Part shown: in pieces, positions 35,901 through 49,900 of the stretch
Layout: each line of letters starts with the position of its first letter
Numbering within the stretch: position 1 is the first letter of the stretch
Assembly (NCBI RefSeq): GCF_964275005.1
Contig: NC_092693.1
Location: forward strand, 21,658,335 to 21,722,334
Length of the DNA: 64,000 nucleotides
Reading direction: 5' to 3'
Origin: Diadema setosum
Taxonomy: Eukaryota > Echinodermata > Echinoidea > Diadematoida > Diadematidae
Notes under the pieces: model-generated
Told to the model about the DNA's origin: nothing
Database searches by the model: none
What the model saw: only the letters and a program-made list of their open reading frames with translations
Program-made: the position numbers and the translations under genes

Positions 35901-38900
35901 ATCGGGTTAGAAATGGCGAAGGAGTGGCATTTTGTAGCCATCCAATGTACAATGTAGGTCAAAAATCAAGGTCAAAGGTCAAAGAAGTCAAAGGTCAAAA
36001 TTCTGTATAGAAGTTTTGAAGCCCTCACCTAGTGCCATCACATAAAGCAAACGGAATCGAAATCGGGATAGAAATGGCAAAGGAGTAGCATTTTGTAGCA
36101 AAATGTACAATACAGGTCAAAAATCAAGGTCAAAGGTCAAAGAAGTCAAAGGTCAAAATTCTGTGTACAAGTTTTGAAGCCCTCACCTAGTGCCATCACA
36201 TAAAGCAAACGGAATCGAAATCGGGTTAGAAATGGCGAAGGAGTAGCATTTTGTAGCCATCCAATGTACAATATAGGTCAAAAATCAAGGTCAAAGGTCA
36301 AAGAAGTCAAAGGTCAAAATTCTGTTTAAAAGTTTTGAAGCCCTCACCTAGTGCCATCACATAAAGCAAACAGAATCGAAATCGGGTTAGAAATGGCGAA
36401 GGAGTAGCATTTTGTAGCTATTGTACAATATAGGTCAAAAATCAAGGTCAAAGGTCAAAGAAGTCAAAGGTCAAAATTCTGTATAGAAGTTTTGAAGCCC
36501 TAAACTAGTGCCATCACATAAAAAAAACGGAATCGAAATCGGGTGAGAAATGGCAAAGGAGTAGCATTTTGTAGCAAAATGTGCAATATAGGTCAAAGGT
36601 CAAGGTCAAAGGTCACAACTGAAATTCTGTGTAGAAGTTTCAAAGCTCCCATGTAGTGCTATCATATAAAACAAACAGAATCAAAATCGGCTCGTAAATG
36701 ACAGAGAAGTAGCAAATTGAGCATTTTGATCACACACGGACGCACACACGGACAGACAGACACACACACGGACACACACACACGTACGAAGCCCGTTTCA
36801 TAGTCCCCTGCTCGAACTCGTTCGGCGGGGCAATAAACAATGAGAAGAAAAGGCTGAACAAAAACATACCAGTGATGGCACATTGATAAGGTTTTAATAT
36901 AATTCTTCATATTAAATCATTATCTAATCAAGGCAGTTCAGTGACAGCACAGAGTTCAGCCACCCCTCAAGAGGCAGAACTGAGCCAACCGAGGCGAGTC
37001 TTCGACAAACAATTAAAAGGAGTTATCACGAACACATGGGCATTAACAATGGATACTTCTGTCATATACATGCACTGAATCTTGATACGATGAATAGCAG
37101 CCTAGCACAGATCATACAGTACCACACTATGACAATGCGTTTTCAAGTATTGGCAGGAATCATACCACACTGAATTCCATGCTATGAAGTTGTTATGTTT
37201 GCTGTTGTTGTTTCTTTTTCTTTTCTTTTTCTTTCTCTCTCTGTCTCTCTGGGCTGTACTACAAAAAGTACTGCTCACCTGTATGAGCACAATGGCTCAT
37301 AGAAGCTTGTTGATTTAACCCGCTGGAGACTAGTCCCAAGTATAGTCGGGTAGGTGTCTATGAGAAATGTGTGTTACAGCAAGATCAGCCCACTGGCTCA
37401 CTGGTTTTGGCATTACATGTGTAGCTTTTTACCATCAGTTTTGTCAAAGTGTAATAATCAAAAGAAGACATGGATAAAATGGAAAATCATAAGTGATTTT
37501 GAAATGAAACATTTGTTAAAATCTTATGATCAAAAGAACTGTTATGTCTTCGAAAGTATACACCAACACATGTTATTACTTGGGATGACCAGTCTAAATA
37601 TTTCTTTTTAATTTTTATTTTGATTGTGTTTTTTTCCTAACACATGTACATTGTAATAGGGAATGTCCTCTTTAAAGCCAAGGAATCATCAACATTATCT
37701 TTAATAGTATTGCAAAAGGTCAAGAGTTACGATTTGTCTCAGGGAAGGCATTTCAAACAAATGGAACAAGTGGATAATGTCTATAATGGTCTCCTCGATG
37801 CCACAATAGGACATGAAAACTGAAACTGCTACAATGGGATGCAACTTAGACAATAATTCATGGTAGCTCTGTTCGACTTTGCTGAAAAGTTTATCATATT
37901 GCCAACAATCGGATAATCAGGAAGTTATTGCACTACACTGTATCAAGCGCTGTGCTGTTCAAATTAAAATGCCTTTTGAAGTGGAACAGGTGTGTTCATT
38001 GGATTTACATTCGTACATACATGTATGTAAATGACTTTTCTTGCCTGGCAAACCAACAAGGTGCCTTGCTGGCAGCACATGACATGACGTAATGTTATTA
38101 CCAGACTAAAGAATGGTGATCTCCTCACACGTTGAGTGAGGTGCCAGCTGGATAATTTCTAAACTTAGTATCAATGCTATTCAACCAGCTACCAATCAAC
38201 GTGGTAAATATCATGCCTGCCAACATGTCCCTCCATTACAATCACTTTTTCTTTTCCTTGCCAGAAAGTCTGGTTGCTCAGGACAAGTGCCTCGATGCAA
38301 CCTGTTTGAGATAATTCGGCTATGAAAAGTTCAAGTCATTATCTATCTGACTTAACTGTTCCCCTAGAGTCTACTTTGCTATTTAAATGATGGGGGCATT
38401 CTCATTACAAAAAAGAAGAGCGACATGAGAACTCACAGTATTACACTTTTACACAAACCTTGTGAAGTTTAATAGCTCCAACAAAAAAAAAAAAATCACA
38501 AAGTTTTTGGAAGAACTGCCCATGCTAAGTTTTAACACTCATTCAACATGCACTATATTTTGAAAGGAAGAGTGGATGCAGAAGTCACATTGGTATTAAA
38601 CTTGCGATTTTTGTGCTGTGTATGTTCTCACAAAACACCATGCGATGTTTTGGGTGAAGTTTTTGAATGGAAACTTTGCACTCTGAGTTACAAGTTTTTG
38701 TGCAAAGTTTCCTGTGGAATATGGTATTAAAACTTGCTAGGCAACATTCAACCTGACTAGTACACATGTTTTCAAGGCCAATGAGCATGGCCCTATTGCA
38801 ACCTACTGTAATTGGATCTTTTGTATTAGCTATGTATGTCAGCCACTTCAGGCTTTGATGATCATATTTTTTACTTGAGGGCATAAAAACAAAACTTGTA

Positions 38901-41900
38901 CAGTGTGCAAATGAAGGCTACTGCCAGTAGAAACGCAAGTTTAGTTGAAGGGGTCGGTGCATTATAGTGCTAACCCACACAATGTTCATTTTGAGATATT
39001 CGCTTTCGAAAGTTTGAAAAAATCCATAAATCAGGTTAATGACTCGACAAGGCCAATTTTTTCGTATGTGAACCTTTCGGTATACTCAAGATTGAATAGT
39101 GTCTTGGGGAAATTTACTACACTGATATTTTGGTGGATTCCAGAGGATTTTTCAAGTCACATTTTGAATTTGTGGCTTAGCACTTTAATGCAGCCAAATC
39201 CGTCATGTATACAAATACTCTTTATTTTTTGAAAACTCACAAAATATCAATATCTCTTCGCTAAAAATGGAAAATTAATGTAATATTTGAGTTTCCCTCC
39301 TTCGTGACGTGAAATCAAAATAAGATATACTTGTTTTTAACTGTCTGTATTGTATAATCCGTGTGAATTGTGAAGACAAACTTTGCACATATTTCAGACG
39401 CACACACGCGCACAGAATCACTCATATACGCATAAAGACATCTTGAAATGTGGATATTAAACAATTTCAACAATTCAAGTTTTAAAAGACTAAGCATTCA
39501 ATGTCATACAAAATGATAATATGATTTGTTGGGAGGGGGAGGGGTTATATCTCATTGAGGTTTTTACATCTTCCGTGTGCCTAAAAGCAGGGAAAGAGTC
39601 CCTTCTTCAGTATTATGCATATAACGCATTTTAAATTTAGAGTATCTAGATCAGAGAAAATAAAGTAAAATGGTACATATCAACATTATTCCAGGGATTA
39701 TCATGTCTTTTGTTAAAGGGAATAAAATACCATAAAGGCCTTATTTTAATAGCTAGATTGGTTTTCTTGTTTAGGGTATCAAAATCACCAATAGTACTCT
39801 AAAATCCTTCTTTGTATGACAACGAATTTACAAAAAAAAAATAGTGTTGCATGAGAATTATGACTGTACATGCCTCAATAAATCCTCCTCCATGTTCGTT
39901 GGTAAATGCAGGCTGTATGAAATTATGCAGGAAGGTTCTTATCACATAATGAATGACTAACTCTTCATGGCCAAAAATCCATGTTAAAATTGGGAAAAAA
40001 TATCTTTGGAAGTTTGAACACTTATAGACTTCTTATATTCGGACAGACCATACATGCTGAAATGCAATGTGCCGAATAAGACCAAAATAGGCTACGTATT
40101 ATACCAAGTTGGTGTGTTTATGCACATACACTTTACCCCATTCTATATGCGTTTTCAGACTAATTTGGATCATGAAGATCATTTAGGAACAAGATAAAAA
40201 TGTTCTCATGTCAAAGGTGTTACGGTGACAAAAACATACACGAAAAAGTGAAAAATCTATATGCTTTCAATAGTTTTATCAATCACACATCTCCAAATTA
40301 ATTTGAAGGAAACTTTCTTTTTTGTAAGTTAATCTTGAAAACAACCCTGTGAAAAAAAAAATAACTCTGAAATTTGTAACAGAATACAGCAAATACATTT
40401 TCTTTCCAACATGTAGACTTCTTCATAAAAATGCATGATAAATACCGAGTTTAAAGGGTAAATGCAGTAGTTGAAAAAAAGGAGCTATTGACTCACAATT
40501 AAATTACATAAAAAAAACCCACTATACTATCAGCATTGATGCTTTAAATTCTGCTTTGATTGCTTTCAACGTTTATTGATTTAAATTGAGAAACCATATA
40601 GAGGTATCAACAACGTGGAACTATGAATTTTATACGACAGCGTTAGATTTGAAAAATAATGTTTGCAGTTGTATCATAAATGTAACATCCTTTCAAAGGA
40701 TGTTAAACCTGTATGTATCGTGTCTCGGTTATGTAAGAAACTACAGGGAAGCACAGCTGTATTGACAGCGGCAGGATTTTGTTTGAAAATTTGAGGTAAA
40801 TTAATCGATATTAAAAATGCATTTTGTTTTCATCCATTTTCTGTCTATAGCTAATGCCCTAAATATGGCTGTGAAAGCATAGCAAAATTGCATTTTATTA
40901 AAAAGAAGTAACAAATTAATCAATGACAATTTCAAATGTTGTTTCACTAGTGATCTAACTCTGTAAGAATTACTAACAGATAAGGCACAATAATGTCCAA
41001 ACATGCAGCTATCCGCATATATTTTTTTCTTACCCATATGCACGTTTTCAGATCACACTTGCATCGGGAAAAAAATCATGAAGTTAGAGACAATACACTT
41101 ATTACAATAAGCCATTTCGATGAAAAAAAAACACACATAACAAATAAAGATTTATATTTTGAATATATTCCATCAGTTATTTAACTACTGAATTATTTTG
41201 AGGAAGCTTTCCTTGTGAAGCGAAATGTCAGCATGAATAAAGTGCTAACCCACTAATGAAACTTTAAGGTGCTGGGACAGACCATGAATGTTGATTAATT
41301 TTCTTATAGGTCACAATGAACAATGCTAAAATACTCCTAAAACCGGTGATTGTGGTATTTTCCTGATAAGTTCAATAAAAACAAAAACTGGCGAAAAATG
41401 TCATGATCAGTAGAATTAGCATGAAAATAGTGCTAACCCCAACAGTACAAAAATTAACAAAAAATACTCATTAAATGCTTTAAATTTCATTAATGTTTAT
41501 CTCATCTCCATTTTCATAACTGGCAGAAGAGTACAAGTTATGTTATGAATCAGAATCACTCATTTTTGTAGATGAAAAAGTTTCCTCACTGTTCAGAGTT
41601 AGATATTTTTATGACACCCTTCTGTCTGCTACCATGGAGGTCGCCATCTTGAAAAGTGTGGCTTAGCATTATATTCCTGCCTATAAGATGTGATTAATTT
41701 TCGGGGCAAAAAGATGCCTGCATTAAAAACCCATTTATTGCTTAAATTTCAAGATGACATTTTTAGGGATTATAGAGCAGTGGTTCAGGATGGTGAAAAT
41801 GCATGTAACTCATTTTTCACGAAAGTGTGGGTTAACACTATAATGCACCGACCCCTTCAGTTATCACCTGCCTGAAGTAGCTCCAAGTGCTTAGTACGCA

Positions 41901-44900
41901 CATTTGATTGAGGGTGCATTTAGCTAGACTTTTTTTTTTTAGAGGAATAATCATTCTAGAAACCATTCCATATGAATTGGGGCATTTTCCTGGCAATAGA
42001 TAAACACAATCATGTTTCATTCATGGCTAGAAATGCTGATTTGAAACAGGACGATTTGAAACACATTTGATCCACATATGCCTTTCTGCCAGGTATATTA
42101 ACGCAAAGCCATTTATGTTTACACTGAATGCCTCACAGATCAGTTGACCTCTACTTCCAGGGTCAAACGCACAAAGCAGTGACATCTCCTGTCTTACAAA
42201 AATTTATGATTTTTAGCTACACTCAGCACAAAAAAAAAGAAGAAAGTATACACTTTTTCAAGTTTATAAATTTTCTTATAGAATACTTGGCTAAAAGTTA
42301 ATGTATTATATACATTGTACCATATGAAAGGTAATTTAATTGGCTATCAACATGGTAGGTCAATTAAAATGGAAACTTTACGCATGAGCAAACACCTTTG
42401 TTTTTCTCTTCTAAGGCACAAAAGTAAAAATTGCAAAATTGAACAAGTTGTCATTCATGCATAAGTGCTCTTCCATGAAATAAGAACAAAAGCCAAATTA
42501 ACACAATAAAAACATGAATTAAGCTGCAAAAATAAACCTTTGATCTTTATAATATCTTTGAAGACCAAAAGATCAGTAGAGGCTAAAAATAATGGAAGAA
42601 AATGAAGAATCTTCTGTCAAATCCAAATTCAAATGAAATGAGAGAAGCAATATTAACAATTTAAATGGTAAGAATTTGAATTGATTTTTCAAATTAAAAA
42701 AATTGTAAATAATATTTAGTTCTGAATTTGACTCATGAATTCTTAAAGTACTAAATTAAAAGAATTAAATAAAGATATTCTATTCATTTAATCATCTTTG
42801 TTCCCTTACTCCCTATGTCATGTGAAATTTGAGTTGACTAGTCAGTGTACCCGTAGAGTGCCAGAAATCCTCTATGGGGATTCCCCCAGAAATGGTCAAG
42901 GTCACTGGGTCAACGGAGGTCAAATAACTGTTTTGCGCTACTCCTTGGTCCCATCTTGGCCAAACTTGCTGGAAGAATAAGTAGGCGTACACCTGGGAAT
43001 CCCCATATTATGAGTAGGACTACATAGCGCCCTCTATCGGGTGTTCGCTTATTGCAGCTGACGAAGATTAGAAGTTATTTGACCTTTGACCCCAGTGACC
43101 TTGACCTTTTCAAAAATGAACCCCTCAAGGGCAATTTTGTGTTCAACCTGCATCCACCCACTAAGTTTGATGGAGATCGGACCAAGGACCTGGGAGGAGT
43201 AGAGGAACAAACAGACAGACAGACAGACAGACAAACGTTGCTCAAATTATAGTATGATATGAAATTCTTATTTTCCCCCTTTAGTTTCCCAATTTGATTT
43301 TTTTTTTAGGTTATAAAGAGATAAAGAGAATGGAAACTTATTTTTGCTATTTCATTCATGTCTCTCATTGTGTCAAACCGGTCTTTTTTAAATATCCTTA
43401 TCTTGAAGGGCATTTGTAGATGAAAAAGAACATGTTAATTTTTGCAATTTTTACTTTTGTGCCTTGGAGGACAAAAACGAATGTGTTCACTCATGTGTAA
43501 AATGTCCCTTTATATTCACGTAGTCTGTTGATAGCCAATGAGATTATCTTTAATATGGTATATAATACAATGATTTTCATTAAAATCTTCTATGAAAAAT
43601 ATGAACTCAAAAAAGTGTTCACTTTCTTTTTTTTTTTGCTGAGTGTAAAAGCTGCATCTGCAGAAATGTTCTCAAACTGTGTTCATATGTTGGCCTACCC
43701 TATGTATTTTGAAACATGGTTCTATACATACATATTTTGGGTTAGATAGACACAGCCATAGTGTGTGTATCCAACTAATTCTACTTTTATACAGCTGTAG
43801 GAGCCCCCTGTATGATTATAAAATGCTCAGCATATTAGACAATAATCACTCTATCTCTTACTTCACAACAAAGAGAAACAGACAAAGACAAAATTCCGAA
43901 CCTTTGACATGTAGCTGTACATTGCCTGGACTTGTTATTCATTGGGTCATAAAAGCAGGCTTTCAACAAAACAAAGTCCAGTCAATGTCTTTGAAAATTA
44001 CTCTATGCTCATAAAAAAGCACAACGTACAAGTACATCTAGTATATACTTTTAAAGAATTCATTATCAAGTTCATTTAATAAAACTGACAGATACATTGT
44101 ACTCCGTACCTACAAGTGTAGAATTTTAGCCACTGTCATACTGGCAAAACTTCTCAAAGTTAAACTTTGAGAACATTTTGGAAGTATGTCTGTTCACACT
44201 GGTGGCCAAACTTCTTGAAGTTTCAGGACTCGACAAGTTCTCAAAGCTTGGGTCACTGGTGCGCACACGTAACAAAGAAGAAAGCAAATGCTGTCTGACA
44301 GCTTCAGAGGCACTGCAAAAAAGGAGGTGGACTACCATAGGGTAGTCACTTGACAAACTTAAATAAGTTTGAGCTGCATGCATTCAGATTGCAGAAAATT
44401 CTAGAAGATTTGCAGGTGTTTGGGGAAAGTTTCATGAGTAGTTTTCAGGGAGAATTTGTAGTCACACTGGCAAAACATTAAAAAATCAAAACTTTGATAA
44501 TTTCAAGACAAGTTCTGCCAGTGTGACCGTGGCTACTGAAAGTTTTGGTATTCAAATACTGTAAAGCATAAAATTCTTGCAGCATGAAATTTTCACAAAT
44601 TGCCACTGGCATTCAATGCATATAGTGTAGACAAGAACTTAAATTTCCCCGAGCTTGGATCTCGCAAAATTAAAATGCATGCAAAAATTTATAGGTTTAC
44701 AGTATAGGAATCTTGTATACACCTTGTACGTGATACAATCGGGGAGGAGTCTTTTGACATTCCCAAATCAGCTTTCCTTGAGGCTTACTTGAGATTTAAA
44801 CACAAAACTACAATTTGAATTCCAACCACAAGAAGAAAACTGTTCATAACAAGTTCATGACAAGGTTATTGTATGCCCCCTGGGGTTCATAGTGATTGGG

Positions 44901-46955
44901 TGAGGAATTCTCATTACATTGTACTCCCTTTGCAAAATGTTCTGAAACTACTGTTTTATTGTTCCTGTAGCTTTTAGTTCAAGATGTAAAAAATCCCTTA
45001 GTCCAAAGAGGTACGCATACAGTGTAGATGTATGTACAATGACGTCTCCAATTTCCCCAAGTTCTCCTATGAAGACAATGCAACCTCCACATTTCCTGTT
45101 ACATGACTATTGTGTTTATACACCTGTACATTGTACAGTGCATTGTTTGAAACATAGGTGGATTGTGCTCCAGTACTGCACTTGTTCTCATAAACAAATT
45201 GCTCTGGGTTATGTATTGCTTCTCTGGGCTGAAAAAAAAAAAAAAATCAATATTCATTCCTTTGAACAGAAGCACAATTGATTATGATTTGCAAAGCAAG
45301 AGAGAGAAAGAGGGAGAGGGGGATAGTTCCTTTTAAAATGCCTTTTTACTCTGAAGATTACAATGTGTACCTCATTAATGACCTGCAGTCTCATGACACT
45401 TGCAGCTACAATGCTGAAATTCACCAAATCTTTTCTGAAGAGCCAAAACACTGTCTTGTTGATGATAATGCATTGGACACTGCTGCTGAGTAGTTGCTTT
45501 GCTGAGTAATTAATACGGAAACGTTTCTATGGATGAACTAAATAATTCAAAAGTTGATAAAAAGGGATGACATGAAACCCATTTTTTCTTTTATTCTATT
45601 AGAGGACAAGTCCACCTTCATATACATAAGGATTGAGAGAATGCAGCAATATTAGTAGAACACATCAGTGAAAGTTTGAGGAAAATCAGACAATCCATTC
45701 AAAAGTTATGAATTTTTGAAGTATCTGCGCAGTCACTGCTGGATGAGAAGACTACTACAGTGTATGATGTCACATGCATACAATGAAATAAGGAAAATAA
45801 AAAGAGAAGTTCACAAAACTTTACTTTCTGAATAAAGTGCACATTTCTTTGACTTGTTACTGACGTATATTAAGGGTAATATTATTCCCCCTGCCTTCTG
45901 AAAGAGAGAAGTTGAGTGTTCTTTCATTATGCGAGAAAAATGGAAATATGTTGAAATTTCTTTATTTTTTCTTTATATCGTTGTACTCATGTGACATCAC
46001 AAGCCATAGTAGGCTTCTCATCCAGTCATGACTGAGCAGAAACTTCAAAAATTCATAACTTTTGAACGGATTGTCCGATTTTCCTCAAACTCTCACCGAT
46101 GTGTTCTACTAATATTGCTGCATTCACGAAACCCACATGTCTATGAAGGTGTACTTGTCCTTTAAAATGACTTGCTACATTCGAATTAATTTGAAAAAGA
46201 AGCCTAAATGCCATGAAATCCATAAATACTGTGTCTTCATTCTCTAAAATCAGGCACATTTTGTAGTTCTGCCTGCCTATAAAAAAGTATCAAAAACTTG
46301 GTTTTGAAAAAAATTAATTGCAAAAGAATTCCTGTCTTTTCTCAATTGCTTATTAAAGCCCTGATGATCATGAAGTACTGTAAAGAGCGTATATGATTGA
46401 TTATATATCAATCATTTTTTGGTGTTGTTGTTGGAAAACAGGAAATTATTATATATATCAGTTTAGGACTGTCCACAAATGTTTTGTTGTTGTTGCTGAT
46501 GTTGCTTAATTTCCTTTTATTCAGTTTATCCGTAAAGTACAAACACATGTATACACACTTTACACAACCCATTTCAATTGAGAGTATAGGAAGAGTTTGG
46601 GTTTAAATCTAATTTCTCTGGTTGCTTGTACCCCAAAGCTTCACGTTGGAATGTGAAGGTGGGAGGGTGGCAGGTTGCCAGGAGTAACACACTTCCACCT
46701 GCAGCTCAACATAAACATTTTCATTTTTCTCCCAGCAAAGGTGATATGTCACTCTTGTTCATGTCTTGACAAGGGTGATGTTGATGTTTCATGTAGGCCT
46801 ACACTGTTTTCAGCATACCTGTCACCCGCTGGATGCTTTGAGTCACACATGTTTGCCAGTCAGAGCCGGAATATGTTGTTGTTGTTGTTTTGAGAGTTTG
46901 GTTTGGTTTGCCTCTGATTTTACCTTCCCACAACAGAAATTTCATACATGTAGGT

Positions 46956-46988
<33 letters not shown>

Positions 46989-49900
46989 CCAAACTGTAAA
47001 GAGATCTCATGACAGAGACTCCATGACACACTTCCAGAGTGCTCAGCACATTGTTCTGGATCACACTCTATTCTGTAAAGCCCTTGCAGTGTAGGTTTGG
47101 TAATAAATCTATATTTTAGAGTAAAGATTTTGTCATTTAGTTTATGTAAGTACATATATAATGTGTTTAAAGTTACTCCTTACCACTGGGAGCAGTGATT
47201 AAAAAATGTTTGAGATATCACATTCGATGCACATGTGAAGATCAGCTGTATCACAAAACCTCATTCCATGTAAAAATTGTGTAATAAAGCCTAAAATATA
47301 AGGAGATATCACCACTTTCCTCCATAAACCATAACTGTAGATGGTTTAGTCTAGAAACATTTTTATTATAACTATTGTTCACATTTTGTATATTTAACAA
47401 CATTTACCACTTATTATACGATTCAAATTTTTACATTGGTTGTTTCTACATCTAAAACACATTTTAGAACTATTTTGAAGCAATAAAGCTGGATTTTTGT
47501 TTAATCTGCAAATGGTAAATTATGCCTTTAAATAAAGGATATACCGTAGTATTAGCCACATGACTTTAAATACAAATTTTGCAGTCATCAAAAACTGAAG
47601 ACACACTTTGTGACACAAAATAATACCAGTGTGGTAATTAAAGGAAACCAAAACCCAAAGAGAAATGTGGATTGAGAGAAAGCAGCAACATTCACTTTTC
47701 CAGCATAATGCAAGAGCACCTGACTAACCGCTTTCAGAAAGCAAGGGGAATACATGTGGTTAATACCCTGAATACAAAATGTATATGTCAGTATCAAGTT
47801 GATAGAATGTGCAATTTTCATGAAAATGAATTTTTTTTTTAATTTCTTCATGTTTCCTTTATATTGTTGTCCACAAATGACGTCATAACCTCTAGTAGTC
47901 TCCTCATCCAGCGGTTCCAACACTAAAACCTTAAAAACTCATAACTTTTGCATCGATTGTCCAATTTTCCTCAAACTTTCACTGATGTGTTCTACTAATG
48001 TTGCTGCTTTCACTCAATCCACATAATCTCTTTAGGTTTTGGTTTCCTTTCAACTTTTCGCTCACAGTTATAGATGGTGAAAATAAAGTACCAGTCTTAG
48101 ATCAAAATCTTTTCATACAGATGGGAAGTATCATTTTGAATAGCACATTAGACAAAAAGAGAGTATAACAAAAATCAATCTACATTTCTCACCTCCTTGT
48201 CAAGGGCATGCTATTGATTCTGACACTGAAAAACCACAAGAGATAAATTGTATGGTTGTCAGAGGATGTCTAAAATCAGTGTTCACCTGTAAACATGATA
48301 TCCTGTGAACTTCTGCCCTTTCCTGAAACATTTGTTTGCAACAAAATATCAACTCTCAGCTAAAAGAATGTTTACACATTACTGAGTAAGAATGCATACC
48401 AAGCCTTCAGCTGCAAACATACAATGTTGGGTGATTAATAATGTTGGGCTTACATGTAGAAATGCTTTGTTAGGGGTAGACCTATGACTTTTGTGGAACC
48501 CTTCTGAATTGACTATACTCTGACAACTAAAGACTTCAATGGTCACTACACATTGTATATCATTAAAACTGGAAACCTGTAAACTCTTTCTCTGCCAAAT
48601 GCATACAGTGCTCCTGCGAAGGTTACATGTAGTCTAATCTTGTTTGAAGTGGCAAAAAAAAAAAAAAAACATCACGTGATTGCATCATTTGTTGCTTTTA
48701 ACAATAATTTAGATTTGCAACACTCTCTGCTTAAATAAAAAGCTGAGGCTTTCTTTGACACTGCTGTGTTATTTCTTTCCCTCCCCCCCCCCCCCAAACA
48801 TTACCTTGATTATGGAGGCAGGAGGAGTAATCTCAGTAATCCTTGTCATAACACTCCTCACAATAGATTTATGACTTTACCTTGAATGTGGTTCAATGAA
48901 CATTTTATCAGTACCTGTTGTCATACTGTGCAGGACTTTGGACTTGTATGAAAGTAGAGCCTATCTAATTCTACCGAGGAGTAATGCCTGCAGATTACAG
49001 AGCATCAAACTACATTGTATCACTGGAACTGTATCCTTACTCTAAAGGTCACTGTGAATTTTGACTGACGAAACAGACCTTTAAAAGCTAAAAAAAAAGT
49101 TTTCCAGCAATTATAATAACACCAAGAATTATGTGACTCAAATATGAAAAATGTCATAAATTCCATACATTTATTATTAAGACAAACGGTGAGAATGCAA
49201 TTTTCCTCTATTACAACTGTATGTTAAACCTCACCAATGAGCCCAATCTACACACTTTCTCTAAATCCAAACTTCCAACAAACTGACATAATGTGGCATT
49301 TCCTGCATTACACATATTTATTCTCTTTTTTTTCTGTTGTTTTCATCTTGGCATGTTACTTTTTTTTTTTCCAGTAATTGAGGTCTGTGGTGACCTGAAA
49401 TGTGTGGTTAATTTCTTGCTATGCTTCAAACCCTTTGGTTGAAATTCGACCAAAAAGAAACTGATTGATTGGCAACATACAAAATGTGGATTCTAAGACT
49501 GTGGTTTCTCTCTCTCTCTCTCTCTGTTCATTCTATTTACTAATTAGATTTCTCACATATTTCTTTTTATTTGTACGTTTATTTGTTTGTTTGTTTGTTT
49601 GTTGGGGGATAGGTAAGAAGGAAGGACAAGTGAAGAAGATACAAGTTCAATCTCAGGATGGGGTGGCTATAATTGTATGTTGCATCAGTCATAGGCTAAA
49701 ACATCAGCATATCATAGGGAAGCTTGCCCAGGTAAGCTCCAAAGTGTTTTTTAAAACAAGCAAAGAAAAGAGCCTGCAATATCCAGGTCTGCAAATTTGT
49801 GAAAAACACACTGCACTGAAATCTCTTAGCAAGGTTTGACACAGTTCCACTCTAGATAAGGCCCGCCGGCAAAGGCATTACATTCTTGCCCACGTACATT

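Noticed and set aside
35759-36720. CRISPR-like regular repeats
   Set aside because: Units are ~160 bp and homogeneous along their entire length, without unique spacers, and the context is an animal genome.
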